A stretch of DNA of 64,000 bases from Erinaceus europaeus (lineage: Eukaryota; Chordata; Mammalia; Eulipotyphla; Erinaceidae), in the NCBI RefSeq assembly GCF_950295315.1, contig NC_080171.1, forward strand, positions 36,873,782-36,937,781. The letters are read 5' to 3'. The notes under the pieces are model-generated. The model worked only from the letters and a program-made list of their open reading frames with translations. It made no database searches and was not told where the DNA came from. A program made the translations under genes and the position numbers. Below are positions 1 to 10,281 of this stretch, piece by piece. The stretch's first letter is position 1, and the number at the start of each line of letters is the position of its first letter.

Positions 1-832
1 AGCCTTTCTCATTGAGCACTCGATAGATATCTTGCCATTCTCTTCTGGCCTGTAGTGTTTGTATGGAGAAGTCTGCTGCTAATCTTATGGGTTTTCCTTT
101 GTAGGTGACTCTTTGTTTTTCTCTTGCAGCCTTGAGGATCCTTTCTTTATCCTTATTCCTTTCCATTCTAAGTATGACATGTCTTGGTGTCTTTAGGTCT
201 GGGTTAATTCTATTTGGGACCCTCTGGGCTTCTTGAATCTTTATGTCTTTGGTGTTGTCTAGACTAGAGAAATTTTCAGCTATTATGGCCTGGAGAATGC
301 TTTCTTCCTCTCCTCTTTCTTCCTCTGGTAAGCCAATAATGCATATATTGTTTCTTTTGAAGTCATCCCATAGGACTCTGTTGTTGTTTTCAGCATCTCT
401 TAATCTCTTTTTGAGATCTCTTACTTCTTTTTTAGTTGTCTCTAATTCATCCTCAATCTTGCTAATTCTGCTTTCAGCCTCATAGATTCTATTCTCTCTG
501 CCCTCTACTGCTTTCTGGAGTTCATCTATTTTGTTGCCCTGCTCTGATACTGTTTTAGCTTGTTAAGCTAGTTGCCTTCTTAGCTTAGCAGTTTCAGCTT
601 TCAGCTCTCTAATAACCATGAGATTATTAGAATTTTCTTCCATATTCTCATTTGTTGTTCCTGCATTTCTGATTACAATTTTTTCAAATTCTTTACTCAC
701 TCCTGTTATTATTTCCTTAGCTAATGTTTGGATGTTGAACTCATTGTTTTGTGCTTCACCCTCTGGAGGACTTTTAGCTGGACTTTTGTCCTGGTTCGAG
801 TCTCCAATATTTTTTCTTGTTGTTTTAACCAT
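1..832 (-). pseudogene. L1 ORF1 protein, nearly open, one premature stop
   Basis: ORF1p is the L1 RNA-binding, trimer-forming chaperone needed for retrotransposition. The start ATG is at 832 and the protein begins MVKTTRKNIGD. Codons 1-89 are open, codon 90 (565-563) is TAA where CAA would keep the frame, and the frame then stays open to base 1, so about 277 codons are visible. After the stop come a heptad-rich coiled coil, an RRM-like segment with IIGLPEEER, and the start of the C-terminal domain with a conserved REWQD block close to the edge. The rest of the C-terminus is off the window. A single C-to-T change would explain the stop, so this copy is young but probably inactive. Confidence 0.88.
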
Positions 833-1523
833 TTTATATATTATGTTATGAGTTCCCTTTATCAGTACTTTTCAAATTATTGATCACTATTGCCTGGATT
901 GACTTGTATCTAAGTAATTTAATTAAAGGGTTTACCGTGGTGGAAGTTAACAGTTTTTTCAATCCCTGAGTTGGAGTTCAGTGGTGTAAAAGCCTCTTTT
1001 TTTTTTCTTCCCTGTAGGCTATGGGAGCCTGAGGGCTTTTAAACTATCAATAGGCTTCTTAGCTTAATCACTGACTCCTGACCAAGAGATAAAATAGGGT
1101 GTGGCAGAGATAATCCAGTGGTTATGCAAAGAGACTTTCACAGCCCCTCAGCTATGCCACCGAGGTATAGGTCTTCTCCTGAGTTTCCCAGTTAGATCTC
1201 TGTCTCCTGGTGTCCCTCCCTGTTGCTGCTCCAGATTCTGAAAGTAGTAGCAATGGAGACTCAGAGTTGCACTTGGTGAGTCTCTGGGGAGTCCTTTCCT
1301 CCCTTCAGCTGTCCCCTTGTTGTGGAGCAGACTGGAGGTGGTGTCTCCACTGATAAACTGTTGAACTGTTAGCAGTCACTTAATCTCTCCTTAGCCCCCT
1401 CTCTCCTCTCTGTCACCAGCCACGCGTGTTTGTACTCACGGGTGATTTACTGGGTTCCTGTGGTCATTCTAGTCCTGTCTTGTTTCGGTCCGGGTGATCT
1501 CCTTTGGTATTCCTAGTTGATCT

Positions 1524-1581
1524 GGGAGAGGAGAGGAGAGGAGAGGAGAGGAGAGGAGAGGAGAGGAGAGGAGAGGAGAGA
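1524..1581. repeat. (GGAGA)n tandem array in L1 5'UTR
   Basis: About 11 perfect copies of a GGAGA pentamer (CTCTC on the L1 sense strand) lie inside the L1 5'UTR. Confidence 0.95.
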
Positions 1582-1665
1582 AAGCGATCTGCTGCTCGTA
1601 GCTCCGCCTCCGGAAGTCGAATCTCCGAATGACTGGAATGGGAAAGAGAAATCCAGCATTTTTGT

Positions 1666-1879
1666 GGGCTGGGTGGTGGCACACCTGATTGAGAGTACAT
1701 GTTACAATGCTCAAGAACCCAGGTTCGAGCCCCCAGTCCCTACCTTCAGAGGGAAAGCTTTGCAAGTAGTGAAACAGTGTTGCAGGTGTCTCTTTGTCTC
1801 ACTCTCTCTTTATCATCCCCTTCCCTCTTGATATCTGGATGCCTCTATCCAATAAATAAAGATAATAAAAAATAAAATA
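1666..1879 (+). mobile_element. Type B tRNA-derived SINE
   Basis: The head 'gggctgggtggtggcacac' carries an A-box-like motif, and 'ggttcgagcccc' is a pol III B box. A CT-rich middle and a tail with CCAATAAATAAAGATAATAAA follow. It directly abuts the L1 5' end and the next SINE. Confidence 0.9.
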
Positions 1880-2196
1880 GGGAGTCATGCGGTAGCGCAG
1901 CGGGTTAAGTGCACGTGGCACAAAGCGCAAGGATTGGCAGAAGGATACCAGTTCTAGCCACGGCTCCCCACCTGCAGGGGCGTCACTTCACAGGCGGTGA
2001 AGCAGGTCTGCAGGTATCTGTCTTTCTCTTACCCTCTCTGTCTTCCCCTCCTCTCTCCATTTCTCTCTGTCCTATCCAGCAACGACGACATCAATAACAA
2101 CAACAATAATAACTACAACAATAAAAAGACAACAAGGGTAAAAAAGGGAAAATAAATAAATAATTTTAATAAAAAAATAAAATAAAATAAAAAAGA
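1880..2196 (+). mobile_element. Type A tRNA-derived SINE
   Basis: It starts 'gggagtcatgcggtagcgca' (A box) with a degenerate B box near 1950, then 'cacctgcaggggcgtcactt', a CT-rich tract, 'cctatccagcaacgacgaca', an AAC/AAT-rich stretch, and an A-rich tail with AATAAA repeats. It is full length and inserted head to tail behind a type B SINE. Confidence 0.93.
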
Positions 2197-2204
2197 AACA
2201 TGCT

Positions 2205-2265
2205 TAAAATGACAGAGAGAGAGAGAGAGATATTTAGGGAGAGATGGCAAGAGAGAGAGAAGTCC
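2205..2265. repeat. GA-rich simple repeat
   Basis: A (GA)n run of about 20 bp is followed by a degenerate GA-rich stretch. From 2266 to 2536 I see no recognisable element. Confidence 0.75.
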
Positions 2266-2536
2266 AGCGTTTTCTTTGGTTAATACTCATGGAAGTTGCA
2301 GCAGCAGAGGTGGGAAGTTGTAGGGGGCAGTAGGTTTCAGAGACATTATCAAGGTTACAGGGGCAGGAGAATGTATTGATTCCTAGAATGTAGCTCAGTG
2401 GAGAAAACAAGTTCTCTTTCTGGACTATAGTATCCTCCTGTCTTTTGTTCTTGGGCTGTTTTACAAATTTTAGTTAATCTTCTGTTTTAAATTTCTTTCT
2501 ACAGAAAATGTCTGGATTGTTTTCAGTATTCCATCT

Positions 2537-2764
2537 TCCAATGCCTATGTTCAGCAGGGAAGCAATCACAGAAGCCAGACCTTCCACTTTCTGCACCCCA
2601 CAATGATCCTGGGTTCATACTCCTAGAGGGAAAAAGAATAGGAAAGCTATTAAGGGAGGGGATTGGATTTCTGAGGGTGGATATGGATTTCTGTGTGTAC
2701 TTGTATCCCTCCTATCCTATAGTTTGCGAATATTTCCATTTTATAAATAAAATTAAAAAAAAAC
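2537..2764 (+). mobile_element. L1 3'UTR-A fragment (5'-truncated L1)
   Basis: It matches the last 230 bp of the long L1 3'UTR seen at 21330-21540 and 54220-54420: 'gaagcaatcacagaagccag', 'atgatcctgggttcat', 'cctatcctatag', then 'ataaataaaat' and an A tail. Base changes show moderate age. Confidence 0.8.
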
Positions 2765-2834
2765 TGTTGAATTCTAAATGGAATGAAGGTGGGAGGGTAA
2801 AATAACTAATAATATTTTGATTGCTTCCTCTATT

Positions 2835-3045
2835 TTTAAATTTTATTTATTTATTCTTGGATAGAGACAGAGAGAAACTGAGAGGGGTGGGGGAGGTTGA
2901 GAGGGATAGTGACAGAGACAGACCAGAAGCTCTACTTTACCACTTATGAAACTTTCCCACTTCGGGTGACAACCACGTGCTTGAACCTGGGTTCTTGCAC
3001 ATTGTAGGGTGTGTGCTTAACCAGGTGTACCATCACCTGGTCCCT
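2835..3045 (-). mobile_element. Type B SINE, minus strand
   Basis: On the plus strand it reads as reverse complement: 'tttatttatttattcttgga', a GA-rich middle, an inverted B box near 2985 and an inverted head 'caggtgtaccatcacctggt' at the right end. It is moderately diverged. Confidence 0.8.
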
Positions 3046-3219
3046 GATTTCTTTCTTTCTTTAGACCATTTTTGTCCAAATATTGACCACTAACCACATG
3101 GAATTATTACATAACTGCAAATTGACTAGTCTGATGCACTGCAAGATATAGCACTTACATCAAAAGTTGACTATTTAGTAAGAAAGCAAAAAATGAAATG
3201 TCACATTAACAACACTTTG

Positions 3220-3695
3220 TGTCAGGTATGTCAGAAATTGTGAGGAGCCTCACAAAGCATCCTGCATTCCTGATACTATGGCCTATCTACATAATCATTG
3301 TTTTGCCTGAAAGATCCCCACCCCTTCCATTTTTTTTATCTATCTTCTTTCTACCCTCAAGACCCTCCCTGACTGCAGGGTAATATTAATCCTACCAGTT
3401 AAAACCCTCACAACAGTTGCTAAGGAAGTTTCTACCTTCCCAGCCCCCTTTTGTCTTTTTCCACCCCTTTCCTAGCGATTTCTGCTTCTGACTTGCCACT
3501 TCCAGGTCTTCCCTTTAAAACCCTGGGCTCTCTGATCAATAAAGAATTGCATTGCCTCACTGCTACATGTTTGGTTCCTGAGTCATCTCCCTCACATTGC
3601 CGAGTGAGTGGCAGCCCAGGCTGGCTCAAGTTGAGTTCTCTGCAACCCAGAGAGTATGCACCCGGGAAGAGGCACCCCCATGCTAGCCTGGCACA
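3220..3695 (+). mobile_element. Solo LTR of an endogenous retrovirus (TGTCAGG...CCTGGCA)
   Basis: The sequence is shared with 57900-58397: a U3 with 'ctatggcctat' and 'gttgctaaggaagtt', a promoter-like 'ctttaaaacc', and the polyadenylation signal AATAAAGAATTG near 3538. The ends form a short inverted repeat TGTCAGG/CCTGGCA. I see no target duplication and no primer-binding site after it, so it is a solo LTR or a fragment. The block 3046-3219 before it is unassigned. Confidence 0.65.
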
Positions 3696-3714
3696 GGTAA
3701 TTGCTAAAGTGATC

Positions 3715-4570
3715 ATTTACTTATCATTGTTTTTAAATTGTGGTAAAACATAAAATTCACATCTCAATTCTGTGTGCATAGCTCAGTGGCATTAAGTGTA
3801 GTCACATGCTATGTAAACATCAGCATCATTTATTCACAGATGCTATGCAAATATCACCATTATTTATTTCCAACTTAGAAAACTGAGACTTTGTTTTTAT
3901 TTATTTTTTTATTAGTAATTCAATATTGATTTACAAAATTACATGTCAACAGGGATATAATTCCACACCATCTCCACCACCAGAGTTCTGAATCCCAAGT
4001 CCCTCCATTGCAAACCACCTTAGTTCTCCCAAAGTTACAAACATGTGTTAACTGTCATCTCCACAACTACCTGTCTACATTTGTACATAATTGCACCCTT
4101 TTTCTTCCAAGACCAATTCTCTATTCCCCTCTAAGCTATTCATAAATGTATTACTACATTCAAATATCTCTCCCCTTTTCATCCTATCTCTCTGGGACCT
4201 GATGGAGCTGGAGTTCAGAGCCCTCTTATTTTCTTCCCCCCATCACTTCTCTCAAACTGAGAGTATGGTTCAAAGTTGTTTTGGGGGTGCAGAAAGTAGG
4301 AGTTTTGGATTCTATAATTGCTTCTCCACTGGATTCAGGCTTTGGCTGTTTGATCCATACCCTCAGCCTGTTTCTATCTTTCCCTAGTGGAGTAGAACTC
4401 TGAAGAGGTAAGGGTCCAGAACACATTGGTGAAGTCATATTTCCAAAACTTTGTACCCATTGAGTAATAACTTCCTATTCTGTCTCCCTCGAGTCCCTGA
4501 CAACATTTACCTTTCTTTCTCTATTTGACTATTCTAGTTTAAAACGATACTACTTGGGGTTTACAGGATT
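3715..4570 (-). mobile_element. Ancient L1 3' region, split by a younger L1 insertion
   Basis: The left part (3715-3890) has 'ttgtggtaaaacataaaatt' and 'cagtggcattaagtgta'. The right part (4438-4570) has 'actttgtacccattgag' and 'tttgactattctag'. Together these are the order seen in antisense copies of ancient mammalian L1 3' regions. The L1 3'UTR-A piece at 3893-4437 interrupts it. Confidence 0.6.
3893..4437 (-). mobile_element. L1 3'UTR-A fragment, minus strand, nested
   Basis: Reverse-complementing gives the 3'UTR-A order: the 'accccaccaatgtg' region, the 'agggaaaga...ggctgag' region, the 'gtggtggagatggtgtgg' block, and a poly-A tail that appears on the plus strand as a T-rich run at 3893-3912. 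It sits inside an ancient L1 and is therefore the later insertion. It is diverged from the intact 3'UTR-A copies. Confidence 0.72.
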
Positions 4571-5579
4571 AAATAAAATACATTTTCAATCTCAAGTTTT
4601 AATTTTTAAAGATGTGACCAGCAGAAAAATTTGAATTACATATATGGTCACACTAGATTTCTTCAAGAAGAGCACTACTTGCCACATATGGCTGTTTAAA
4701 TTTAAGGGAACTAGCACAAAGTAAAATTAAAATTTCAGTTCCTCATCTTCACCAGCCAAGTTCCATCTCAAGAGCTATAAGTGACTAGAGGTTACCATAT
4801 TGAATGAAATATATAGGATATAGATATAGAATGCTTTCCTCATTATATTAAGTGCTATTGGACAGTATTGATCTAGAAAACCCAACTAAATCAAGGAACA
4901 GGAAATAAAATCAGAGAATCTAAAACAAGGTCAGGGCGGCTTAGAAAACAGCTTTTTCATCAACAAAAAAGAGTGAATGTTAATTTATTATAGAAAGATT
5001 AAAATGTACTGTGAAATTTTTGCAAATTGCATTTATTCTAAAACACTTGGGCAACAACAGAAGGCTTCAGATGTTTTTCTCTTGAAATTTTAGATGTTGC
5101 CACCAAGTGTACAACACACTATTGTGTACTGTCATAAGTCAGCTAAAACACGTGTAAACATATGTCATGTCAGTTATTAAGGAGAAGGGTATAATTACAC
5201 TTTTAAATGTGGCAAAGCATTTTGAAAGTAGCATGTAATTTTCTAGAGCAGAAGTCATTGTGAACCTATCTTTTCCCAAGTGTTTATACAGCCTGACATC
5301 TTCAAGTTTGTTCAAATCAAGAGTCCCACTGTGAACAAGCCAGCGGCAGACAAAAGAAACAATTTGTTCTCTAGGTACCATTTCACTGAGAGAGAGAACC
5401 AGAAAGAAGTAGGAAGGTAGGCACAAAGTGACTGAAAACTTTGTAAGGTCTGCTGACATCAAAAAAAATATTTTGTAATAATTTATGGCTTATAGCATCT
5501 TATGGCTAAGATGCTAGCAAAATAAATATGTAGTTTCATCTAAAAATCAAACAAACAAAAAAACTCTGATGCCTCTGCA
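4571..5579. other. AT-rich unique sequence, nothing recognised
   Basis: No open frame with family features, no SINE head or tail and no tandem repeat. A 107-codon minus-strand frame at 5139-5462 has no recognisable motif and is treated as chance. Confidence 0.6.
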
Positions 5580-6060
5580 GGTTTTTAATTTTTTTTTACT
5601 ACAGTTCTATTGTATTTTTGAAATGTAAAAATGTAGTATATAATGTGTGTATATATAATCTGAGGAGTTTGGATGTATGCACTCACTCATTATACTATCA
5701 CCACTATGAAGGTAATGATCACATATTTCATTTTGTAGCGTTTCCTTGTGCCCCTTTGTGTGTGTGTACGTGTGTGTTGAAATTCAGCATGCAAGCTATG
5801 CTATTAATGCTATTTTAACTTTATACAACACCATAGGTATTATCTTTCTACTGTGCAGCAGACCTCTTGAACTTATTCATCTTGGTATTATATTCATTTA
5901 CTTTATATCCATTACACAACAACATGCAATTACCTGCACAGCCACTTCTAGCCACTACTCTAATTTCTAGGTTTTGTATATTGTAGTATTTTAGTTGTAT
6001 TTTGGAGTATTTCACACACTTCTTCTAAATAGAATCATGCAGAATATATTAACTGAGTCA
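5580..6060 (-). mobile_element. Probable ancient L1 3'UTR, minus strand
   Basis: The stretch keeps the order of landmarks of antisense L1M-type 3'UTRs: T-rich start, 'actatcaccactatgaaggt', 'cttgaacttattcatctt', and 'aatagaatcatgcagaat' near the right end. It is strongly diverged. The block 6061-6639 has no assignable feature apart from a locally repeated 'tacagtctaggctgcta' (6494-6552). Confidence 0.5.
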
Positions 6061-6639
6061 CAGTAAGGGGGAGTGCTTTCTGTTACTCATATCTTATTTC
6101 ATTGAGACTTTAATTATTTTTCGATTATAAACCATGTTCGCTTGGTGTTCCTGTCTGATTTTCTGCCACTCTTCTTATTCCAAGCATGGCCTTGGTTCTT
6201 CTCCAGAATAATACTGGAGAATAGATCTATTTTGCCAAACTATTAACAGTCTCAACACTATGTACCCTTAACGCATTCCTGCATTCCCAAACTTACTCCT
6301 TTCAGAGAAATCTCAATCATCTTTCATTGTCTAGACATAAGATTGATAAGCCAGTGCACCAATAAAATAGTGAGAGCTTTACCTTTCCTTATTTCTCAGA
6401 AAGGGTTACATGTGCCTTGTATAAGTCACAGAAATAATAAGGGAAACAAATCACTATGTAAGATAATATATAAACTCTGCAGTTATAGTTATACAGTCTA
6501 GGTTGCTATTTGTACAGTCTAGGCTGCTATAGTTATACAGTCTAGGCTGCTAAATTATTCTGTAAAAGATATTCCTTGGTAGTATATCTTCCCTAATACC
6601 TGTAAGAAAATTATTTAAAAAGAAATGTGACTTTGGGTC

Positions 6640-6810
6640 TGAAGCTAGCTCACTTGGAAGAGATTATACTTTAGTCACCTGTACAGACTGGTTTTGGGTC
6701 CCTGGCTAACACACGGGAGACTTTATCAGTAGGGGAGCAGTTCTGTGGTACCTCTCCTCTCCACCTATGTCTGTCTCTCTCTCTGTTTTGAGGAGGGGTT
6801 GTCTATAGGG
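6640..6810 (+). mobile_element. Old tRNA-like SINE, plus strand
   Basis: The head contains 'gctagctcacttggaaga', then 'ttttgggtccctggcta' in B-box position, then a CT-rich tract. It is similar in layout to 12795-13060. Confidence 0.5.
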
Positions 6811-6834
6811 TTTCACTACTCTAAGATGATTTTA

Positions 6835-7090
6835 TCTGATATAGAAAGACAGAGAAGTGACAGAAGAAAAGATACCACAATAAGTCTTCCAGGGGTTGCA
6901 GAATTATGCAAGCCCAGAGCCCCAATGAAACCACTGGTGAGGCGGGAGAGAAAGACACTTGCAGAACTACTTCACCAACTGTAAAGTGGCCACTGCCACT
7001 TTCATCCCGAAGGTGGAGAGCTGGGCACTCAAACCTGGATCCTTATGCCAGTCCTTGTGCTTTATGTGCTTAACCTGCTGCACTATTCCC
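6835..7090 (-). mobile_element. Old type A-like SINE, minus strand
   Basis: On the plus strand it ends with an inverted SINE head: 'gcactcaaacctggatcct', 'ccagtccttgtgcttt', 'gtgcttaacctgctgcac'. The left part resembles the hairpin-type 3' module, degenerate. Confidence 0.6.
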
Positions 7091-7099
7091 TGCCCCCCC

Positions 7100-7330
7100 C
7101 TCAGTAGTCTTTTGCCCAAATAGTTTAATTAGGTAAACAGTGATTTACAAAACAGTGTTACATAAATACAGTTTCATATTTCCCTGTGACAGATGCCTGC
7201 ACACCACTCCCACCACGAACTTAATCCCTCCTCCACCCACTCAACTCCCACAAACACTGTGATACTTATCTTGAAAAGAAATTCTGTTTAGTGTTGTACT
7301 CCTAGATGACTGGACCTAGGTCTTCAAACT
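7100..7330 (-). mobile_element. Probable old L1 3' end, minus strand
   Basis: Reverse-complementing gives a 'gtggtgggagtggtgtgc' block and 'ttttgtaaatcactgttta', which resemble the end of old 3'UTR-A copies such as 12590-12770. Weak. Confidence 0.4.
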
Positions 7331-8186
7331 AGCATTCATCAAGGTAGTAATGACAATTTCTGAAACTGAGCATTAAAAAAAGAACCCCTTTCCCAGCTAG
7401 ATTAATGGAAGAAAGCTTGAATCTTTAACAGAAAGATCGTGAAAGTGTACATGGAAATCATTCATACTGGGGCACCATTATTCAAAGAAGGGCCTGCTGA
7501 AAATAAGAAATTCACAGCTATCCTGCTGACATGGTGAGAAAGAAAACTTCAAAGTAAACCTTGAAGAAATGATTTTTAAAATAGCAGAGTTGAGGCTTGA
7601 TCCAGTAATAGATTTTGAAAGGGTGTTTGGTATCTCTGTGGTAAGTCAGGGTATCCAACAGACAAGGCTCCAGACCCAAATACAACCAGCCTGGAGACGT
7701 ATTAATAGTGATATTGATTGACTATAAAGGAAAGGAACCAGCATAGCAGAAAAAACTGTATTTTGGGAAAAAGGTTATTATCCTCCTTCGGGATGACTAA
7801 TAACACAACTATAGAAACTCATTTTACAACAAATATTTTTTGAAATCCTACAATATGCCAAAGAAGTGGATACAAGACACATTTCCAACCCTAAAGGTAT
7901 TTTCAGGACAGTTTATGTGTTTTAGGGAGGTCAGTGGAAGAAGGGAAGAATCCATGGCCTGAACACAAAAATCAAACTTGTCACTTTAGCATTATCAGTA
8001 ACCCACACTCTATTGAATGGCTCTGAATAAAAGAACTTGACCACACAGAGTGAGTCTCATTCTGTCTTTGTCACAGAATAGCTGGGCAACTTAGAGCATT
8101 CACTTACTTTCCTGTGTCTTAATTTCTTTTTGGTCAAATATGGGGCAGGGATGAATGAGGGAAGTGAAGGAAAAACAAAGTCAATG

Positions 8187-8237
<51 letters not shown>

Positions 8238-9157
8238 TGTAATTTTATAATGGAAATTGGATTGTGAATTGATATGCAATGCAATCTTAGAAAATGAGTG
8301 GGGATGAGCTCTGTGGACAGGATATGAACTCTCCAACTTAGCAAAAATTAATTTGTGGTCTGTTGGAGTTTTTCAGGGCAGGGGAGAGTTTGCTACAGTG
8401 CTACATCCCATACCGCCAGCACACTTAACTTCTGGTTTCACAGTTCCTGTCTCTGAGAAAGTCAAAGGTATTCTTCCATCAGTCAGGTATAGTTGAGTGA
8501 AACTCCTTTCCCTCCTTTGCTCTGCTGAATTTATAAGATCCCAAAGACTGGGATTTGACTGATTATATTGGAATCATCCAATCTGGAGTAACTCTATGGA
8601 AGAGAAGACCTTATGGTGTCTAGGGGGTTCTCATGATGTATCAGTTTGTCCTTGAATATTTCCTTCTGTGCTACTAATTCTGGCCTCATCGAGAGAAAAA
8701 GAATTCCTGCTGACAATGAACAGATGATGTTATGCCAGGACTTATTTCCCCTGTACATTGTTTCTTGCCAAACCTTAGTTTCCAGGAACCTAGTGAAACT
8801 TACTATGTACCATTGTCTTCAAGCTTTTGCAGTGGTCTCCTGAAGTATGTTGTTGCACACTGGGTGGACTATAGCAAAGAAAGGAGAGAACACACAGAAA
8901 ACAGCAATACAAGTGTAGACTACGATTTAAAAAATAAAAGCAACCTTGCAAACAGATACATGGGATTCATATTTACTCATCAACTAAAAACAATGTGTAA
9001 GTACTTTGGAAAAAGCAGTACGTTTTCTAGGGCTGAAATTATAGGTAGCAAAGACCAACAATTTGATCTTGCAATGTAAAGGTTGAAAGAGGCAAGATAT
9101 ACATGACCAGTCCAACACTAACAAGTATGAAACTTATGACAACAGTGAGAACTATTA
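7331..9157. other. Unique sequence between repeats
   Basis: Apart from a (TA)n microsatellite at 8190-8235 I see no recognisable element or gene. A 115-codon frame at 8732-9079 has no family signature and no supporting context, so it is not called. Confidence 0.6.
8190..8235. repeat. (TA)n microsatellite
   Basis: About 46 bp of perfect TA dinucleotide. Confidence 0.97.
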
Positions 9158-9173
9158 TAAAATGCAGCTCCAG

Positions 9174-9440
9174 TCTGAAGAACTCTCAGAAAGCTAGAAG
9201 TGGATCTACCCTATGATCCTGTAATTCCTCTCCTAGGGATATATCCTAAAGAACCAAACATACCCATACAGAAAGATTTGTATATACCTATGTTCATAGC
9301 AGCACAATTTGTAACAGCCAAAACCTGGCAGCAACCCAGGTATCCAACAACAGATGAGTGGCTGAGCAAACTGTGGTATATATACACAATGGAATACTAC
9401 TCTAAAATGGTGAATTTACCTTCTTTACCCCATCTTGGAT
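9174..9440 (+). pseudogene. L1 ORF2 C-terminal remnant
   Basis: The frame 9200-9463 encodes the end of the L1 ORF2 protein: DPVIPLLGIYPKEPNIP, TAKTWQQPRYPTTDEWLSK and WYIYTMEYYSKM. These are landmarks of the C-terminal segment that follows the reverse transcriptase. The frame is interrupted before the normal stop region. Everything upstream was lost by 5' truncation. Confidence 0.88.
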
Positions 9441-9753
9441 GGAGCTTGAAGAAATCATGTTAAGTGAGGTAAGTTAGAAGCTAAAAGATGAATATGGGAT
9501 GATCTCACTCTCAGGCAGAAGTTGAAAAACAAGGTCAGAAGAGAAAACACAAGTAGAACCTGAACTGGAATTGGCATATTGCAACAAAGTAAGACTCTTG
9601 AGTGGGAAGGAGGGTTCAGGCCCTGGAACATGATGACAGAGGAGGGCCTAGTGGGGGATTGTATTGTTATGTGGAAATGTTATGCATGTACAAACTATTG
9701 TATTTTACTGTGGACTGTAAACCATTAACCCCCCAATAAAGAAAAATAAAGGG

Positions 9754-10019
9754 GTCCAGCAGTAGCACAGTGGGTTGAGCTCACGTGGCGCAAAGTGCAA
9801 GGACCAGTGTAAGGATCCCTGTTCGAGGCCTGTTCGAGGCCCCGGCTCCCTATCTGCAGAGCAGTCACTTTTCAGGTGGTGAAGCAGATCTGCAGGTGTC
9901 TATCTTTCTCTCCTTCTCTCTGTCTCCTCTCTCCATTTCTCTTTTTCCTATCCAACAATGAACAACATCAACAACAATAATAACCACAACAAGGCTACAA
10001 CAAGGGCAACTGAAGGCGA
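9754..10019 (+). mobile_element. Type A SINE with duplicated B box (part of chimera)
   Basis: The head 'ggggtccagcagtagcacag' directly follows the L1 tail. The B-box region is a tandem duplication of an 11-mer, CTGTTCGAGGC, at 9819-9829 and 9830-9840. It ends in an A run near 10019, followed by a second SINE 3' half. Confidence 0.88.
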
Positions 10020-10142
10020 AAAAAAATTGGCCTCTTCATTTCTCTCTGTCCTGTCTAACAATGAACAACATCAACAACAATAATAACCACAACAAGGCTA
10101 CAACAACAAGGGCAACTAAAGGCAAAAAAAAAAAAAAAGATG

Positions 10143-10202
10143 GCCTCCAGGAGCAGTGGATTCGTGGTGCAGGCACCAAGCCCCAGCAATAATCCTGGAG
10201 GC
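10143..10202 (+). repeat. 60-bp hairpin module at SINE 3' end
   Basis: GCCTCCAGGA (10143-10152) and TCCTGGAGGC (10193-10202) are a perfect 10-bp inverted repeat enclosing a conserved 40-base loop. The same module ends other type A SINEs (14419-14479, 13460-13505, 47870-47928, 55710-55772) and one type B SINE (34995-35058). Confidence 0.85.
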
Positions 10203-10204
10203 AA

Positions 10205-10243
<39 letters not shown>

Positions 10244-10265
10244 AATAGAACAAAATAAAATAAAA
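10203..10265. repeat. (AATA)n / (AAAATA)n tail
   Basis: Simple repeat that forms the 3' tail of the chimeric insertion. Confidence 0.95.
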
Positions 10266-10281
10266 TAAAATGCAGCTCTAG

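Larger units (their letters stand above)
1..1660 (-). mobile_element. L1 retrotransposon, 5'UTR plus ORF1, minus strand, cut by window edge
   Basis: Read on the minus strand this is the 5' part of a LINE-1: a CpG-bearing, pyrimidine-rich 5'UTR (about 1660 down to 833) followed by ORF1 (832 to the window edge). The 5'UTR holds a pentanucleotide tandem array (1524-1581) and undecayed CpGs around 1585-1630, as expected of a young promoter. The exact 5' terminus is uncertain (1600-1660), because the other target-site duplication lies outside the window. ORF2 would lie to the left of base 1. Confidence 0.88.
9174..10265 (+). mobile_element. L1 3' end fused to SINEs, inserted as one unit
   Basis: From left to right: the L1 ORF2 C-terminus and 3'UTR-B (9174-about 9753); a type A SINE with a duplicated B box (about 9754-10019); a second type A SINE 3' half with the hairpin module (about 10020-10202); an (AATA)n tail. 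A 16-bp direct repeat, TAAAATGCAGCTC then C/T then AG, flanks the whole block at 9158-9173 and 10266-10281 with one mismatch. This means one retrotransposition event carried all parts, and it is the first of two copies of the chimera in the window. Confidence 0.88.

Noticed and set aside
1517..1831. Frames through the GGAGA array (both strands)
   Set aside because: Pentamer repeats are open in all frames; the peptides are repeat artefacts.
1880..1990. Possible tRNA genes at SINE heads (A and B boxes)
   Set aside because: The heads derive from a tRNA but lack a cloverleaf with matching stems and run on into SINE bodies.
8732..9079. 115-codon plus-strand frame
   Set aside because: No recognisable domain, no repeat of it elsewhere, ordinary base composition and no splice or promoter context.
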